From Nonomuraea zeae (GTDB taxonomy: Bacteria; Actinomycetota; Actinomycetes; Streptosporangiales; Streptosporangiaceae), in NCBI RefSeq assembly GCF_005889725.1, contig NZ_VCKX01000023.1, positions 1 through 64,000 of the forward strand: a stretch of DNA of 64,000 nucleotides, in the 5' to 3' direction. Below are positions 41,783 to 49,963 of this stretch, piece after piece. The translations under genes and the position numbers were made by a program. Within the stretch, counting starts at the first letter, position 1, and each line of letters starts with the position of its first letter. Below the pieces are notes generated by a model. It saw only the letters and a list, made by a program, of their open reading frames with translations, ran no database searches and was not told the origin of the DNA.

Positions 41783-41910
41783 CCGTGTGTCCCGGGCCGT
41801 GTGTCCCGGGCCGTGTGTCCCGGGCCGTGTGTCCCGGGCAGTGTGTCCCGGGCAGTGTGTTCCAAGGCCGTGTGTCGGGGCCGTGCGTTCCAGGCCGTGT
41901 CCCCGGCCCT
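41783..41910. repeat. 14-bp tandem array after the terminator
   Basis: CCGTGTGTCCCGGG is repeated exactly at 41783, 41797, 41811 and 41825; a fifth unit (41839) has one change, and degenerate copies run on to about 41910. The array makes overlapping open frames in several registers, which I do not treat as genes. Confidence 0.93.
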
Positions 41911-41938
41911 GTCGCCGGGGACACGGCCCCCGGCTCGC

Positions 41939-42331
41939 TCAGTGGTTCGAGCGTCGTGCCACCAGCCGGGGCTCGCGGATTCTCGCGCGATGCGGCTCCG
42001 CGCCCCCGGGCCGCCGCTCGCCCGGCGGCGCGCCGCCGAGCCGGAAGCGGCGGCGCAGCCGGGGCGTGCTTCCGCTCAGCGCCGCGCGCCGCCGCTTGGG
42101 CACGGTGCTCCCGCTCAGTTTCAGAGTGAGCGGCCGCTGCCTGTACGTCAGCCGCCGCCATGCCGCCCGCCAGTCGGCCATCGATCCGGCCAGCACGGCG
42201 AGCGCCACCAGCACGGCCACGGAGATGAGAAGCACGGCCAGGAGGACGAGGACGACGATGACCACAAGGGAGCCGATGATGCCCAGCACAGCCAACATTT
42301 GGCGAAAGATGCCCCAGGACCAGCGGTTCAT
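41939..42331 (-). CDS. Putative small membrane protein with basic tail
   Basis: A 130-residue frame with one long hydrophobic region (about 13-50, GIIGSLVVIVVLVLLAVLLI and on) that could form two helices, and a strongly basic C-terminus containing a repeated LSGST-x5-RRR pattern. It begins 24 bases after the stop of the Ppx gene on the same strand. There is no good ribosome site (CCCCAAAAAAACGC precedes the ATG), so expression is uncertain. Confidence 0.45.
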   Translation of the reverse strand: MNRWSWGIFRQMLAVLGIIGSLVVIVVLVLLAVLLISVAVLVALAVLAGSMADWRAAWRRLTYRQRPLTLKLSGSTVPKRRRAALSGSTPRLRRRFRLGGAPPGERRPGGAEPHRARIREPRLVARRSNH

Positions 42332-42355
42332 GCGTTTTTTTGGGGATATATCAAC

Positions 42356-43315
42356 TTACTCTGCTGAGGTTGAGGACTGATCGAGCCGTCCGGGCAGGAC
42401 GTCCAGCCTGCGCAGTATCACTCCCTCGCGCAGCGCCCACGGGCACACCTCCAGCCGGTGCACCTCGAACAGGTCCATGGCCGCGTCGGCGACCAGTGCC
42501 CCGGCCGCGAGCTGGGCCGCCCGCCCCTCGGAGACGCCGGAGAGCTCGGCCCGCTCCTGCGAGCCCATCGTGGTCAGCTTGATCGCCCAGTCGGCCATGT
42601 CCTGCCTCGACAGCGAGCGGGAGACGTACTCGCCGTCGCTGGAGGGCGCGGCCCCGGCGATCCTGGCCAGCTGCTTGAAGGTCTTGGAGGTGGCCACCGC
42701 CCGGTTGGGCTCGCCGAACCTGACGACGCCGCCGACCGTGCGCGCGATCTCGGCGCGTACGTGTTTGCGCAGCTTGCGCACCTCGTCCGCGGACGGCGGG
42801 TCGCCGGTGAACCAGTCGCGGGTCAGCCGGCCCGCGCCCAGCGGCAGCGAGACGGCCACGTCGGGCTCCTCGTCCACCCCCGCGGCGATCTCCAGCGAGC
42901 CGCCCCCTATGTCGAAGGCCAGCAGCCGCCCCGACGACCAGCCGAACCACCTGCGCACGGCGAGGAACGTCAGCCTGGCCTCGTCGCGCCCGGACAGCAC
43001 CTCGATGTGGACCCCGCAGCGGTCGTCGATCTGCGCGAGCACCTGCTCGCCGTTGGCCGCCTCGCGCACGGCGGAGGTGGCGAAGGCCAGCAGGTCCTCC
43101 ACCCCCTTGTCCTCCGCCAGGTGGACCGCCTCCTCGACGAACGCGCCGAGCCGCTCGATCCCCTCGTCGGCCAGCCTGTTGTGCTCGTCGAGGTACTGCG
43201 TGAGGCGGAGGTCCACCTTGTGGGAGTAGGCGGGCATGGGCCGGGCGCCCCGGTGGGCGTCGACGACGAGTAAATGGACGGTGTTCGAGCCGATGTCCAG
43301 CACGCCGAGTCGCAT
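42356..43315 (-). CDS. Ppx/GppA family phosphatase
   Basis: A 319-residue sugar-kinase/Hsp70-fold phosphatase with [11 protein letters not shown] (phosphate 1 motif, residues 7-17), ATSAVREA and [10 protein letters not shown] (about 139-148). The family removes phosphate from polyphosphate or from pppGpp, linking it to stringent-response control. It is the short form lacking the C-terminal HD domain. It starts 9 bases after the P450 stop on the same strand, so it is probably co-transcribed with that gene. Confidence 0.93.
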   Translation of the reverse strand: MRLGVLDIGSNTVHLLVVDAHRGARPMPAYSHKVDLRLTQYLDEHNRLADEGIERLGAFVEEAVHLAEDKGVEDLLAFATSAVREAANGEQVLAQIDDRCGVHIEVLSGRDEARLTFLAVRRWFGWSSGRLLAFDIGGGSLEIAAGVDEEPDVAVSLPLGAGRLTRDWFTGDPPSADEVRKLRKHVRAEIARTVGGVVRFGEPNRAVATSKTFKQLARIAGAAPSSDGEYVSRSLSRQDMADWAIKLTTMGSQERAELSGVSEGRAAQLAAGALVADAAMDLFEVHRLEVCPWALREGVILRRLDVLPGRLDQSSTSAE

Positions 43316-43324
43316 GGGAAAACG

Positions 43325-44569
43325 CTACCGTTCTGCGGCTTTTATCGTGAAACTGAGCCGGAAGTGGTCGAGCGTGGCCGGCAGCGGATCCGCCAAGCTC
43401 ACGGAGGCTTCGACTGAGCGGCCACGCAGGAGAGCGCCGAGCAGCGTGGTCGCGGTGAACAGGACGAGGTCCTCTCCGGGGCAGCGGGCGAACCCGGCGC
43501 TGAACGGCACGCCGGCCCAGGTCCCCTCGCCGCCGGAGCCGCCGGACCCGCCCTCCCGCCACAGCTCGGGCCGGTAGCCGTGGCCCGGCTCCGCCCGGTT
43601 CACGTACGGGCTGTAGATCACCACCACCGTGCCCTCGGGGACGTCCCACGCGGTGGGGCCGGTGGTGTCGCGCAGGATGGCCAGCGTCGTGGGCCAGAGC
43701 CGGACCGACTCCAGGACCGCGGCCCGCAGCCGGGCGTGGTCGAGCGGCCCCGGGTGCGCGGCGAGCAGCGCGAGCGCCCGCCAGGCGGCGATGGCGGCGG
43801 CGTCGTAGGCGAACAGCCAGTGCGGCACCTGCCCTTCGGGGTGCACGTCCGCCGCCGCGTGGGTGCGCGCGAGGACGGCGGCCAGGCTGCCGGGCTCGGC
43901 CCGCGCCAGGTGCCCGGCCAGCCGGCGCTTGAAGGCGTTGTGGACGTCGGTACGGCGGCCGACCAGGTAGGACCAGTTGGCGTCACGGCGCAGCCGGTCG
44001 AGCTGCCTGGTGAGCCGCACGTCGTCGCGGGCGCCGTCGCCCAGCACGATGCGGCGCACGATCCGCCAGTGGGCGGCGTGGAAGCGCGGCCAGGTCAGCA
44101 CCCCGTCGCGGGGCAGGGTGGCGCTCTCCTCCTCCACGACCCGGGTGAAGGGCTCGAAGCCGGTGCGCACCACCTGCTCGTTCAGCGCGCGGCGCCGGTC
44201 GCGCAGCTCCTGTTCCGGGGTGATGAGCACGGCGTCGGGCTCGAAGTGGCCGAGCGCGCCGCGCTTCTCCTTGTTCGCCGGGGTGAACGCCCGGTCGTCC
44301 AGGACCGCGCGCACGTCCCGCGCGGCCAGCGGCAGCACCGCCCAGCCGCGTCTGGGAAGGCGTACCAGGAGGGGGCCGTCGCCGTGCTCGGCCCGCAGCC
44401 GCGTGAGCAGCCTGATCGCCCGGTCGTCGGCGCCGGTGACGGCGGCCAGGCGCACGCCCAGCGGGCGGCGCACGATGACGCCCTGCGCGAGCGCCGGGAG
44501 TGCGAGTGTGGAGGCCAGCGCCAGACTCTGCGCGGTCGTCACCCGGGGCAGCCGCGTGATCGTGGGCAT
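43325..44569 (-). CDS. Divergent cytochrome P450
   Basis: A 414-residue P450-fold protein. The haem loop PFSAGFARCPGEDLVLF fits FxxGxxxCxG, and the K-helix ExxR is present (AVLESVRLW). In the I helix, however, the acid/alcohol pair is missing: the region reads FAYDAAAIAAWRALALLAAHP. This suggests unusual oxygen activation or a peroxide-using or isomerase-type P450. ATG 44569 has AGGAAGGG upstream. It is divergent from FGE (48-base gap) and co-directional with ppx. Confidence 0.85.
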   Translation of the reverse strand: MPTITRLPRVTTAQSLALASTLALPALAQGVIVRRPLGVRLAAVTGADDRAIRLLTRLRAEHGDGPLLVRLPRRGWAVLPLAARDVRAVLDDRAFTPANKEKRGALGHFEPDAVLITPEQELRDRRRALNEQVVRTGFEPFTRVVEEESATLPRDGVLTWPRFHAAHWRIVRRIVLGDGARDDVRLTRQLDRLRRDANWSYLVGRRTDVHNAFKRRLAGHLARAEPGSLAAVLARTHAAADVHPEGQVPHWLFAYDAAAIAAWRALALLAAHPGPLDHARLRAAVLESVRLWPTTLAILRDTTGPTAWDVPEGTVVVIYSPYVNRAEPGHGYRPELWREGGSGGSGGEGTWAGVPFSAGFARCPGEDLVLFTATTLLGALLRGRSVEASVSLADPLPATLDHFRLSFTIKAAER

Positions 44570-44617
44570 GTACCAGGGACTACCCTTCCTTGGTGTCGTG
44601 ACACTTTGGGGGGATCT

Positions 44618-45631
44618 TTGAGCGCTTGCTGTGGTCCGAGCAGGGAAGCCGGTGCCGGCCCGATCCTGGAGCCCGCCGGGATCCCTTCCGGCGCCGCCGG
44701 AAGTGCCGCCGGAAGTGGGCCCGGAAGTGGGCCCGGAAGTGCCGCCCGAAGTGGTCCCGGGAGCGCTGCGGGGAGTGCCGCCGGGGCCGGTGGGCGGCGG
44801 GCGGTGCCGCGCGGGATGGTCCGCATTCCCGGGGGCACGTTCCTCATGGGCGGCGACGACCCCGACGGCCGCCCCGAGGACGGTGAGGGGCCCGTGCGGG
44901 AGGTGCGGCTCGACCCGTTCATGATCGATCCGACGTGCGTGACGAACGCGCAGTTCGCGACGTTCGTGAAGGAGACCGGCTACGTCACCGAGGCCGAGCG
45001 GATCGGCTGGTCGTTCGTGTTCCACCAGTTCACCAAGGCCGGGGTGATGGACGCGAGCGTGCCGGGCGCGCCCTGGTGGGCGGGGGTCGAAGGGGCCACG
45101 TGGCGCTCCCCCGAGGGCCCGGGATCGTCGTCCGGCGACCGGCAGAATCATCCCGTCGTGCACGTGTCGTGGAACGACGCCGTCGCGTACGCCGCCTGGG
45201 CGGGCAAGCGGCTGCCCACCGAGGCGGAATGGGAGATGGCCGCCCGCGGCGGGCTCGTCCAGGCCCGGTACGCGTGGGGCGACGAGCTGGCGCCCAAGGG
45301 CCGCCAGCGCTGCAACATCTTCCAGGGCCGCTTCCCGACCTCGCCGAGCAGGGGCACGATGCCGGTGAAGTCGTTCCAGCCGAACGGCTACGGGCTCTAC
45401 AACGTGGCGGGCAACGTCTGGGAGTGGACGGCCGACTGGTGGGGCACGACCTGGGAGCCGTACGCCGACAATCCCGCCGGGCCCGGGGAGGGCACGGCGA
45501 AGGTGATCCGCGGCGGCTCCTACATGTGCCACGACTCCTACTGCAACCGCTACCGCGTGGCCGCCCGCACCTCGAACACGCCGGACTCCTCGACCGGGCA
45601 CACCGGTTTCCGCTGCGCGGCCATACTCTGA
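44618..45631 (+). CDS. Formylglycine-generating enzyme (SUMF1/EgtB-fold sulfatase-activating enzyme)
   Basis: A 337-residue enzyme that oxidises a Cys in sulfatases (CxPxR motif) to formylglycine. The copper-binding active-site pair Cys304 and Cys309 lies in SYMCHDSYCNRYRVAAR, followed by SNTPDSSTGHTGFRC, nearly as in Streptomyces FGE. Other FGE hallmarks are NHPVVHVSWNDAVAYAAWAG and GNVWEWTADWW. I chose TTG 44618 because the N-terminus SACCGPSR recurs in actinobacterial FGEs; then follows a Gly/Ser/Ala/Pro linker from a 12-bp repeat (44699-44782). No sulfatase gene is in the window. The next gene starts 4 bases on. Confidence 0.93.
   Translation: MSACCGPSREAGAGPILEPAGIPSGAAGSAAGSGPGSGPGSAARSGPGSAAGSAAGAGGRRAVPRGMVRIPGGTFLMGGDDPDGRPEDGEGPVREVRLDPFMIDPTCVTNAQFATFVKETGYVTEAERIGWSFVFHQFTKAGVMDASVPGAPWWAGVEGATWRSPEGPGSSSGDRQNHPVVHVSWNDAVAYAAWAGKRLPTEAEWEMAARGGLVQARYAWGDELAPKGRQRCNIFQGRFPTSPSRGTMPVKSFQPNGYGLYNVAGNVWEWTADWWGTTWEPYADNPAGPGEGTAKVIRGGSYMCHDSYCNRYRVAARTSNTPDSSTGHTGFRCAAIL
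44699..44782. repeat. 12-bp in-frame tandem repeat in the FGE linker
   Basis: Seven 12-bp units related to GGAAGTGCCGCC / GGAAGTGGGCCC fill 44699-44782. They code for Gly-Ser-(Ala/Gly)-(Ala/Pro) repeats forming a flexible linker between the N-terminal Cys-Cys peptide and the FGE domain. Confidence 0.9.
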
Positions 45632-45635
45632 TCGC

Positions 45636-46769
45636 ATGTCACGAACCCTGCGACTGTTGATCACCGGCGGCGGCACCGGCGGTCACACCTATCCTGCCCT
45701 GACGACCCTGTCGGCCGTTCAGCGACGTCAGGTGCCGCACGACGTGCTCTGGGTGGGCACGGCCAACGGCCTCGAAGCCAGGATCACGGCCGAGCACGGC
45801 ATCCCGTTCAAGGCGATCACGACGGGAAAGCTGCGTCGCCGCCCGAACATCAAGGAGCTGGGCACCAACATCGCCGACGTGTTCCGCATCCCGATCGGCG
45901 TCTTCCAGGCGGTCGGGCACGCCGCCCGCTACCTGCCCGACGTGGTCCTGTCGACCGGAGGCTACGTCGCGGTGCCCATCGGGGTGGCGGCCAAGCTGAT
46001 CCGCCGCCCGCTGGTGATGCACGAGCAGACGACCGTGGTCGGCCTGGCCAACCGGATCCTGGCCAGGCTGGCGACCAGGATCGCCCTGTCGCACGAGTCG
46101 TCGCTGGAATACCTGCCCGCCTCCGCCAGGAGCAAGGCGGTGGTGACGGGCAACCCGATCAGGCCCGAGCTGCTGCAGGGCAACAGGGCGGCGGCGTACG
46201 ACCTGTTCGGGCTGACGTTCGAGGTGCCGCTGATCTACGTGACGGGCGGTGCGCAGGGCAGCAAGCAGATCAACACGCTGATCGCCGAGGTCCTGCCGCG
46301 GCTGCTGCCGCACGCGCAGATCGTGCACCAGTGCGGGCCCGCCTGGATCGAGCAGATGCGGGCCGTGCCCCTGCCCCCCGACCTGGCCGACCGCTACCAC
46401 CCGGTGCCCTACGTCGGGGCCGAGCTGGCGGATCTGTTCGCGGCGGCCGACGTGGTGATCGCGCGCAGCGGGGCCGGGACGGTGTCGGAGCTCACCGCCA
46501 TCGGCAAGCCCTCCGTGCTGATCCCGCTGATCCCGACGGGTGGTGACGAGCAGCGCAAGAACGCCTCCTACCTGGTCTCGGCGGGCGCTGCGCGGGCGCT
46601 GCTGGAGCCGCGTCCGGTGGCCGAGCAGCTGCTGGCCGAGCTGATGCCGCTGCTGGCGGATCCGGAGCTGCGGCAGGCGATGGGGCAGGCCGCGGGCAAG
46701 CTGGGCCGGGTGGACGCCGCCGACGCCCTGTGCGACGTGCTGCTGCACACGGCGCAGGGCGCGCACTAG
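45636..46769 (+). CDS. MurG-like glycosyltransferase family 28
   Basis: A 377-residue GT-B enzyme with the MurG features GGGTGGHTYPAL (residues 11-22), a STGGYVAVPIGVAA loop and RSGAGTVSELTAIGKPSVLIPL near 280-301 (EXGXS-type donor site, part shown). MurG adds GlcNAc to lipid I in peptidoglycan synthesis. This gene is outside any dcw cluster and follows FGE by 4 bases, so it is probably a second, specialised MurG paralogue. The middle (KLRRRPNIKELG) differs from housekeeping MurG in length. The gene ends in a hairpin. Confidence 0.88.
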   Translation: MSRTLRLLITGGGTGGHTYPALTTLSAVQRRQVPHDVLWVGTANGLEARITAEHGIPFKAITTGKLRRRPNIKELGTNIADVFRIPIGVFQAVGHAARYLPDVVLSTGGYVAVPIGVAAKLIRRPLVMHEQTTVVGLANRILARLATRIALSHESSLEYLPASARSKAVVTGNPIRPELLQGNRAAAYDLFGLTFEVPLIYVTGGAQGSKQINTLIAEVLPRLLPHAQIVHQCGPAWIEQMRAVPLPPDLADRYHPVPYVGAELADLFAAADVVIARSGAGTVSELTAIGKPSVLIPLIPTGGDEQRKNASYLVSAGAARALLEPRPVAEQLLAELMPLLADPELRQAMGQAAGKLGRVDAADALCDVLLHTAQGAH

Positions 46770-46784
46770 CGGGCGGGCCGCTTC

Positions 46785-46804
46785 CCCGGGACGCGGGTCC
46801 CGGG
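46785..46804. terminator. Hairpin after the MurG-like gene
   Basis: Eight-bp arms CCCGGGAC (46785-46792) and GTCCCGGG (46797-46804) with a 4-base loop lie 15 bases after the stop, in the convergent gap before the three-paralogue operon. Confidence 0.65.
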
Positions 46805-46856
46805 CCGGCCCCGTCCGGGCTCGGCGTCCGAGGCGGCAGGCGCCGTCGCGGGCGGG

Positions 46857-46958
46857 GCTCAGGGTTGTGGCTCGTGGGCAGGGCTCAGGATTCGTGGCGG
46901 ATGGCCCCGTCGTGGGCCGAGCTCAGGGTTCGAGGTGGCGGAAGGCCTCGTGGGCGGA
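46857..46958. repeat. Duplicated 3' end of the third paralogue gene
   Basis: Units starting GCTCAGG occur at 46921, 46883 (offset 38) and 46857 (offset 26, internally deleted), followed by related GTGGCGGAnGGCC and CGTGGGC segments. The unit at 46921-46958 includes the stop codon and final codons (SSAHEAFRHLEP) of the leftward gene; the second copy would code for the altered SSAHDGAIRHES. Confidence 0.8.
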
Positions 46959-47804
46959 GCTCAGGCTCCGTCTCAGCGCCTGGTCGAGCCGGTCGGCGTC
47001 CTGCGCCAGCCGCTCCAGCTCCGGCAGGGCGAATCCGTCCGCGCCGGTCTCGGCCACGAGTTCCTCGTACTGGTGCACCCGGCCGCGCAGCTCCTCGATC
47101 TGGTGGTGGGCCAGGTAGGCGCGCTCGGCGTCGGTGACGTTGGCGGCGTACCGTTCCAGCGCCTCGACCCGGGCCAGCACCGCGTCCTCGCTGTTGTCCA
47201 GCGCCCTGGCCAGCGGCGCGGCCACGGCCTCCACTTCGGGCGTGAGCCCGTGCGAGACGGTCTCCCTGTGCTTGCCGCGCAGCGCCGACAGCTTGGCCAG
47301 CAGCCGCGCGATCTCCCACTCCTGGGCGGGCAGCATCACCGCGTTGCGCACGTCGTCGAGCAGCCCGTCGGCGTTGACCCGCGAGCCGCTCACGGTGGCC
47401 ACGGCCTGCCGGGCGCGGGCGAGCAGTCTTGCCGCGGACTCGTCGAGGTCGTCGGTGAGGACGTAGCGGCCCTCGTACCAGCGCAGTTGTTCGTAGACCT
47501 CCCGCTCGAACTCCATCTCGTCGCCGGGCGGGTCGTCACGGACGAAGAGCATGACCAGCAGCGGGATGCCGAGCAGGATGACGGCCAGCATGAGAAGGCC
47601 GCGGCCCAGCAGGCCCGCGCCCGCGACGACGCCGAGGCTCATGACCGCGCCGACGGCCGCATGCAGGCGGGGACGCAGGCCAGAAGCGGCCCGCTGCGGC
47701 TCGGGAACCCAGCCGTGGCGCATCTTGATCAGCACCTGGCGGCTCTCTCTGAGCAACTGCGCGTCTTCCGGCGGCACCCCGGGGTCTACCACCACATCCG
47801 CCAC
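46923..47804 (-). CDS. Two-TM helical protein, third tandem paralogue
   Basis: A 293-residue protein that shares its whole layout with the two upstream genes: a short N-terminal motif (VVVDPGVPPE), a Trp-containing HGWVPEP segment, two hydrophobic segments (about 50-88), a conserved block NADGLLDDVRNAVMLPAQ (and EWEIARLLAKLSALR after it) at about 145-178 and a long helical tail ending SSAHEAFRHLEP. I do not recognise the family. It is probably a membrane-anchored, coiled-coil-forming protein. The GTG start lies 21 bases after the upstream stop. Confidence 0.85.
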   Translation of the reverse strand: MADVVVDPGVPPEDAQLLRESRQVLIKMRHGWVPEPQRAASGLRPRLHAAVGAVMSLGVVAGAGLLGRGLLMLAVILLGIPLLVMLFVRDDPPGDEMEFEREVYEQLRWYEGRYVLTDDLDESAARLLARARQAVATVSGSRVNADGLLDDVRNAVMLPAQEWEIARLLAKLSALRGKHRETVSHGLTPEVEAVAAPLARALDNSEDAVLARVEALERYAANVTDAERAYLAHHQIEELRGRVHQYEELVAETGADGFALPELERLAQDADRLDQALRRSLSSAHEAFRHLEP

Positions 47805-47825
47805 GAATCCGGATCCTAGGGGAAG

Positions 47826-48734
47826 TCAGCCCTTTAGGTGACGAAAAGCCTCGTGGGCCGAGCTGACGCTGTCGCGCAGGGCCTGTTCGAGACGGTCGGC
47901 GTCGTCCGCCAGCCGGCTCAGCTCCGGCACGGCGGCCCCGTCCGCGCCGGTCTCCGCGAGGAGCTCCTCGTAGCGGGGCAGCTTGGCACTGAGGCGTTCG
48001 ATCTGGTGCCGGGCGCGGTAGGCGCGTTCGGCGTCGGCGACGTGCCCGGCGTACCGTTCCAGGGCCTCGACGCGGGCCAGCACCGCGCGCTGGCTGCCGT
48101 CGAGGGCGTGGGCCAGGGGCTCGGCCACGGCGGCCACCTCGGGCGTGACACCTTCCGAGACGACCTCCTGATGCTCGGCGCGCAGCTGCGACAGCTTGGC
48201 CAGCAGCCGGGCGATCTCCCACTCCTGAGCGGGCAGCATCACCGCGTTGCGCACGTCGTCCAGGAGGCCCTCGGCGTTGACTCCGGAGTCCATGACCTGC
48301 TCGATGGCCGCCTGGGCGCGGGACATGAGGCTCCTGGCGGGCTCGTCGAGCTCCTCGCGCAGGACGTAGTGGCCGTCATGACGGCGGGCGGCGTCGTAGA
48401 CATCCTGCTCCAGCGCGCGCCGCCGCTCCGCCTCGGCGTCCGGCGCGGGCCTGAGCAGGACGCTGACGATCAGCAGCGCGGCACCCGTCATGATCACGAC
48501 GAAGGGCGGGTAGCGTTCCGCGACGAACAGCGCCAGGCCGTACACGGTCGCCGCCGCGGCCGTCGCGGTGGCCGCCAGCCTGGCCAGGGTCCCGGCCAGG
48601 GGGCGGGGCCGCTTGTACGCGGGCGCCCAGCCGGCGTGGATGCGGGCGAGGACCTTGCGGTTGTCACGTAAGAGGGCCGCGACTTCGTCGGGCACCGCCG
48701 GATCGACTATCACCTTCGCCTGACGTCCGGGCAC
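47826..48734 (-). CDS. Two-TM helical protein, second tandem paralogue
   Basis: A 302-residue member of the same family: VIVDPAVPDE at the N-terminus, HAGWAPAYK, two hydrophobic segments (about 48-92), then the near-identical block NAEGLLDDVRNAVMLPAQ with EWEIARLLAKLSQLR, and the tail ending SSAHEAFRHLKG. The membrane segments diverge while the block is almost unchanged, so the block is under functional constraint. GTG 48734 is 33 bases after the first paralogue. The function is unknown. Confidence 0.85.
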   Translation of the reverse strand: MPGRQAKVIVDPAVPDEVAALLRDNRKVLARIHAGWAPAYKRPRPLAGTLARLAATATAAAATVYGLALFVAERYPPFVVIMTGAALLIVSVLLRPAPDAEAERRRALEQDVYDAARRHDGHYVLREELDEPARSLMSRAQAAIEQVMDSGVNAEGLLDDVRNAVMLPAQEWEIARLLAKLSQLRAEHQEVVSEGVTPEVAAVAEPLAHALDGSQRAVLARVEALERYAGHVADAERAYRARHQIERLSAKLPRYEELLAETGADGAAVPELSRLADDADRLEQALRDSVSSAHEAFRHLKG

Positions 48735-48767
48735 GTTATTGATCCTATGTGCCGGTCTGTCCGACTG

Positions 48768-49670
48768 TCAGCCTTCCAGATACCTGAACGCCTCGTGAGC
48801 GGACTTGACGCTGCGCCGCAGCATGTTCTCCAGCACGTCGGCGTCCTCGGTGAGCCGCTCGATCTCGGGCACGGCCAGCTTGTCCGCGCCCGACTCGGCG
48901 AGCAGCTCCTCGTAGCGCGGCAGCCTGGCGCGCAGCTCCTCGATCTGGCCGCGGGCGTGGTAGGCGCGCTCGGCCTCGGCGACGTGCTTGGCGTAACGTT
49001 CCAGCGCCTCGACGCGGGCGACCACGGCGGCCTCGCTGTTGACCAGCGCCCGTTCGAGCGGCTGGATGACCGCCGCCACCTCCGGGGCGATCCCCCTGGC
49101 CAGCAGCTCCCTGTGCTCCAGGCGCAGGGCGGACAGCTTGGCCAGCAGGCGGGCGATCTCCCACTCCTGGGCGGGCAGCATCACGGCGTTGCGCGCGTCG
49201 TCGAGCAGCCCTTCCGCGTTGACGTGGGAGCGCAGCACGGACCCGATGGCCCGCTGCGCCCTCAGCAGGACCAGCCTGGCCTCCTGGTCGAAGTCCTCGG
49301 CGAGCAGGTAGCGGCCGTCGTACCAGCGGGCCTGCTCGTACACGCCGCGCTCGTGCGGCCGGTCGTTGTCGGGTACCTCGTTCATGGAGGCGATCTTGAC
49401 CAGGACGATGAAGACGTACGTGCCCAGCAGCACGAACCCGGCGGCCGCCGCCGGCGAGGCCAGCAGCACGGCCATGAGCGCGATCACCACGGGCGTGGCG
49501 GCCAGCAGCGCGGTGCTGGAGGGGCTCTTGCGGCGCGGCAGGGGCGGGGCGGCCGGCGGCACCCAGCCGGCCCGGACTCTGGACAATAAGGGAGCGTTGG
49601 CACGCAGCAGTCCGGCAACTTCCGGGGGTACTCCCGGATCGACGACCACACCCACGCTCTGTCCTGGCAC
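48768..49670 (-). CDS. Two-TM helical protein, first tandem paralogue
   Basis: A 300-residue protein and first gene of the leftward operon. It has VVVDPGVPPE, RAGWVPP, two hydrophobic segments (about 52-95), the conserved block NAEGLLDDARNAVMLPAQ with EWEIARLLAKLSALR (Val to Ala once) and the tail KSAHEAFRYLEG. It starts at GTG 49670. A promoter with CTGACA and TAATAT lies at 49701-49730. The three proteins may form a hetero-oligomer in the membrane; this is inferred from their co-expression and shared block. Confidence 0.85.
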   Translation of the reverse strand: MPGQSVGVVVDPGVPPEVAGLLRANAPLLSRVRAGWVPPAAPPLPRRKSPSSTALLAATPVVIALMAVLLASPAAAAGFVLLGTYVFIVLVKIASMNEVPDNDRPHERGVYEQARWYDGRYLLAEDFDQEARLVLLRAQRAIGSVLRSHVNAEGLLDDARNAVMLPAQEWEIARLLAKLSALRLEHRELLARGIAPEVAAVIQPLERALVNSEAAVVARVEALERYAKHVAEAERAYHARGQIEELRARLPRYEELLAESGADKLAVPEIERLTEDADVLENMLRRSVKSAHEAFRYLEG

Positions 49671-49700
49671 CCTGGCGCCCCCAACGCTCGCGATGGGTGG

Positions 49701-49730
49701 ATATTACGTAACATTCCGGCGGAGTGTCAG
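49701..49730 (-). promoter_or_regulatory. Promoter of the three-paralogue operon
   Basis: Leftward, CTGACA (complement of 49725-49730) and TAATAT (complement of 49701-49706) are 18 bases apart, predicting a start near 49694 and a 24-base leader. The TAATAT box overlaps the TTACGTAA palindrome and the terminal stop of the decayed MMPL frame. Confidence 0.7.
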
Positions 49731-49963
49731 CCTCCTAAAGGTCAGGGCAGGGAACCACCAGTTCCGCTCAACAAGCACTTCCATGGCGGCAGACACCAGG
49801 ATCAGGCGCACCACAGTGGCGTCCACCAGCACCGCAGCGGCCAGGCCCGCCCTCATGACGCGCGGCGCGCGGTCGTCGGACGCCCCGAAAGCGGCGGACC
49901 GCAAAACATGATCGTAGCCGCGGAGGTAATGACCCCGGCGGTCCCGGCGAGCCCACCCTCCGG
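49704..49963 (-). pseudogene. Frameshifted 3' remnant of an MMPL-family transporter
   Basis: In one leftward frame (from 49963) the DNA codes for PEGGLAGTAGVITSAATIMF, the hallmark helix of MMPL/RND lipid exporters; at about 49895 the match jumps to another frame and continues AAFGASDDRAPRVMRAGLAA, then AAVLVDATVVRLILVSAAME and NWWFPAL, the family's last helix and C-terminus. A one-base shift joins them in the expected order and spacing. The rest of the roughly 700-residue gene is gone. It is a decayed gene, not a functional small ORF. Confidence 0.8.

Noticed and set aside
41787-42380. Several overlapping frames coding for VCPGPCVPGR-type repeats.
   Set aside because: They are translations of the 14-bp tandem array in different registers, with no start signals or conserved content.
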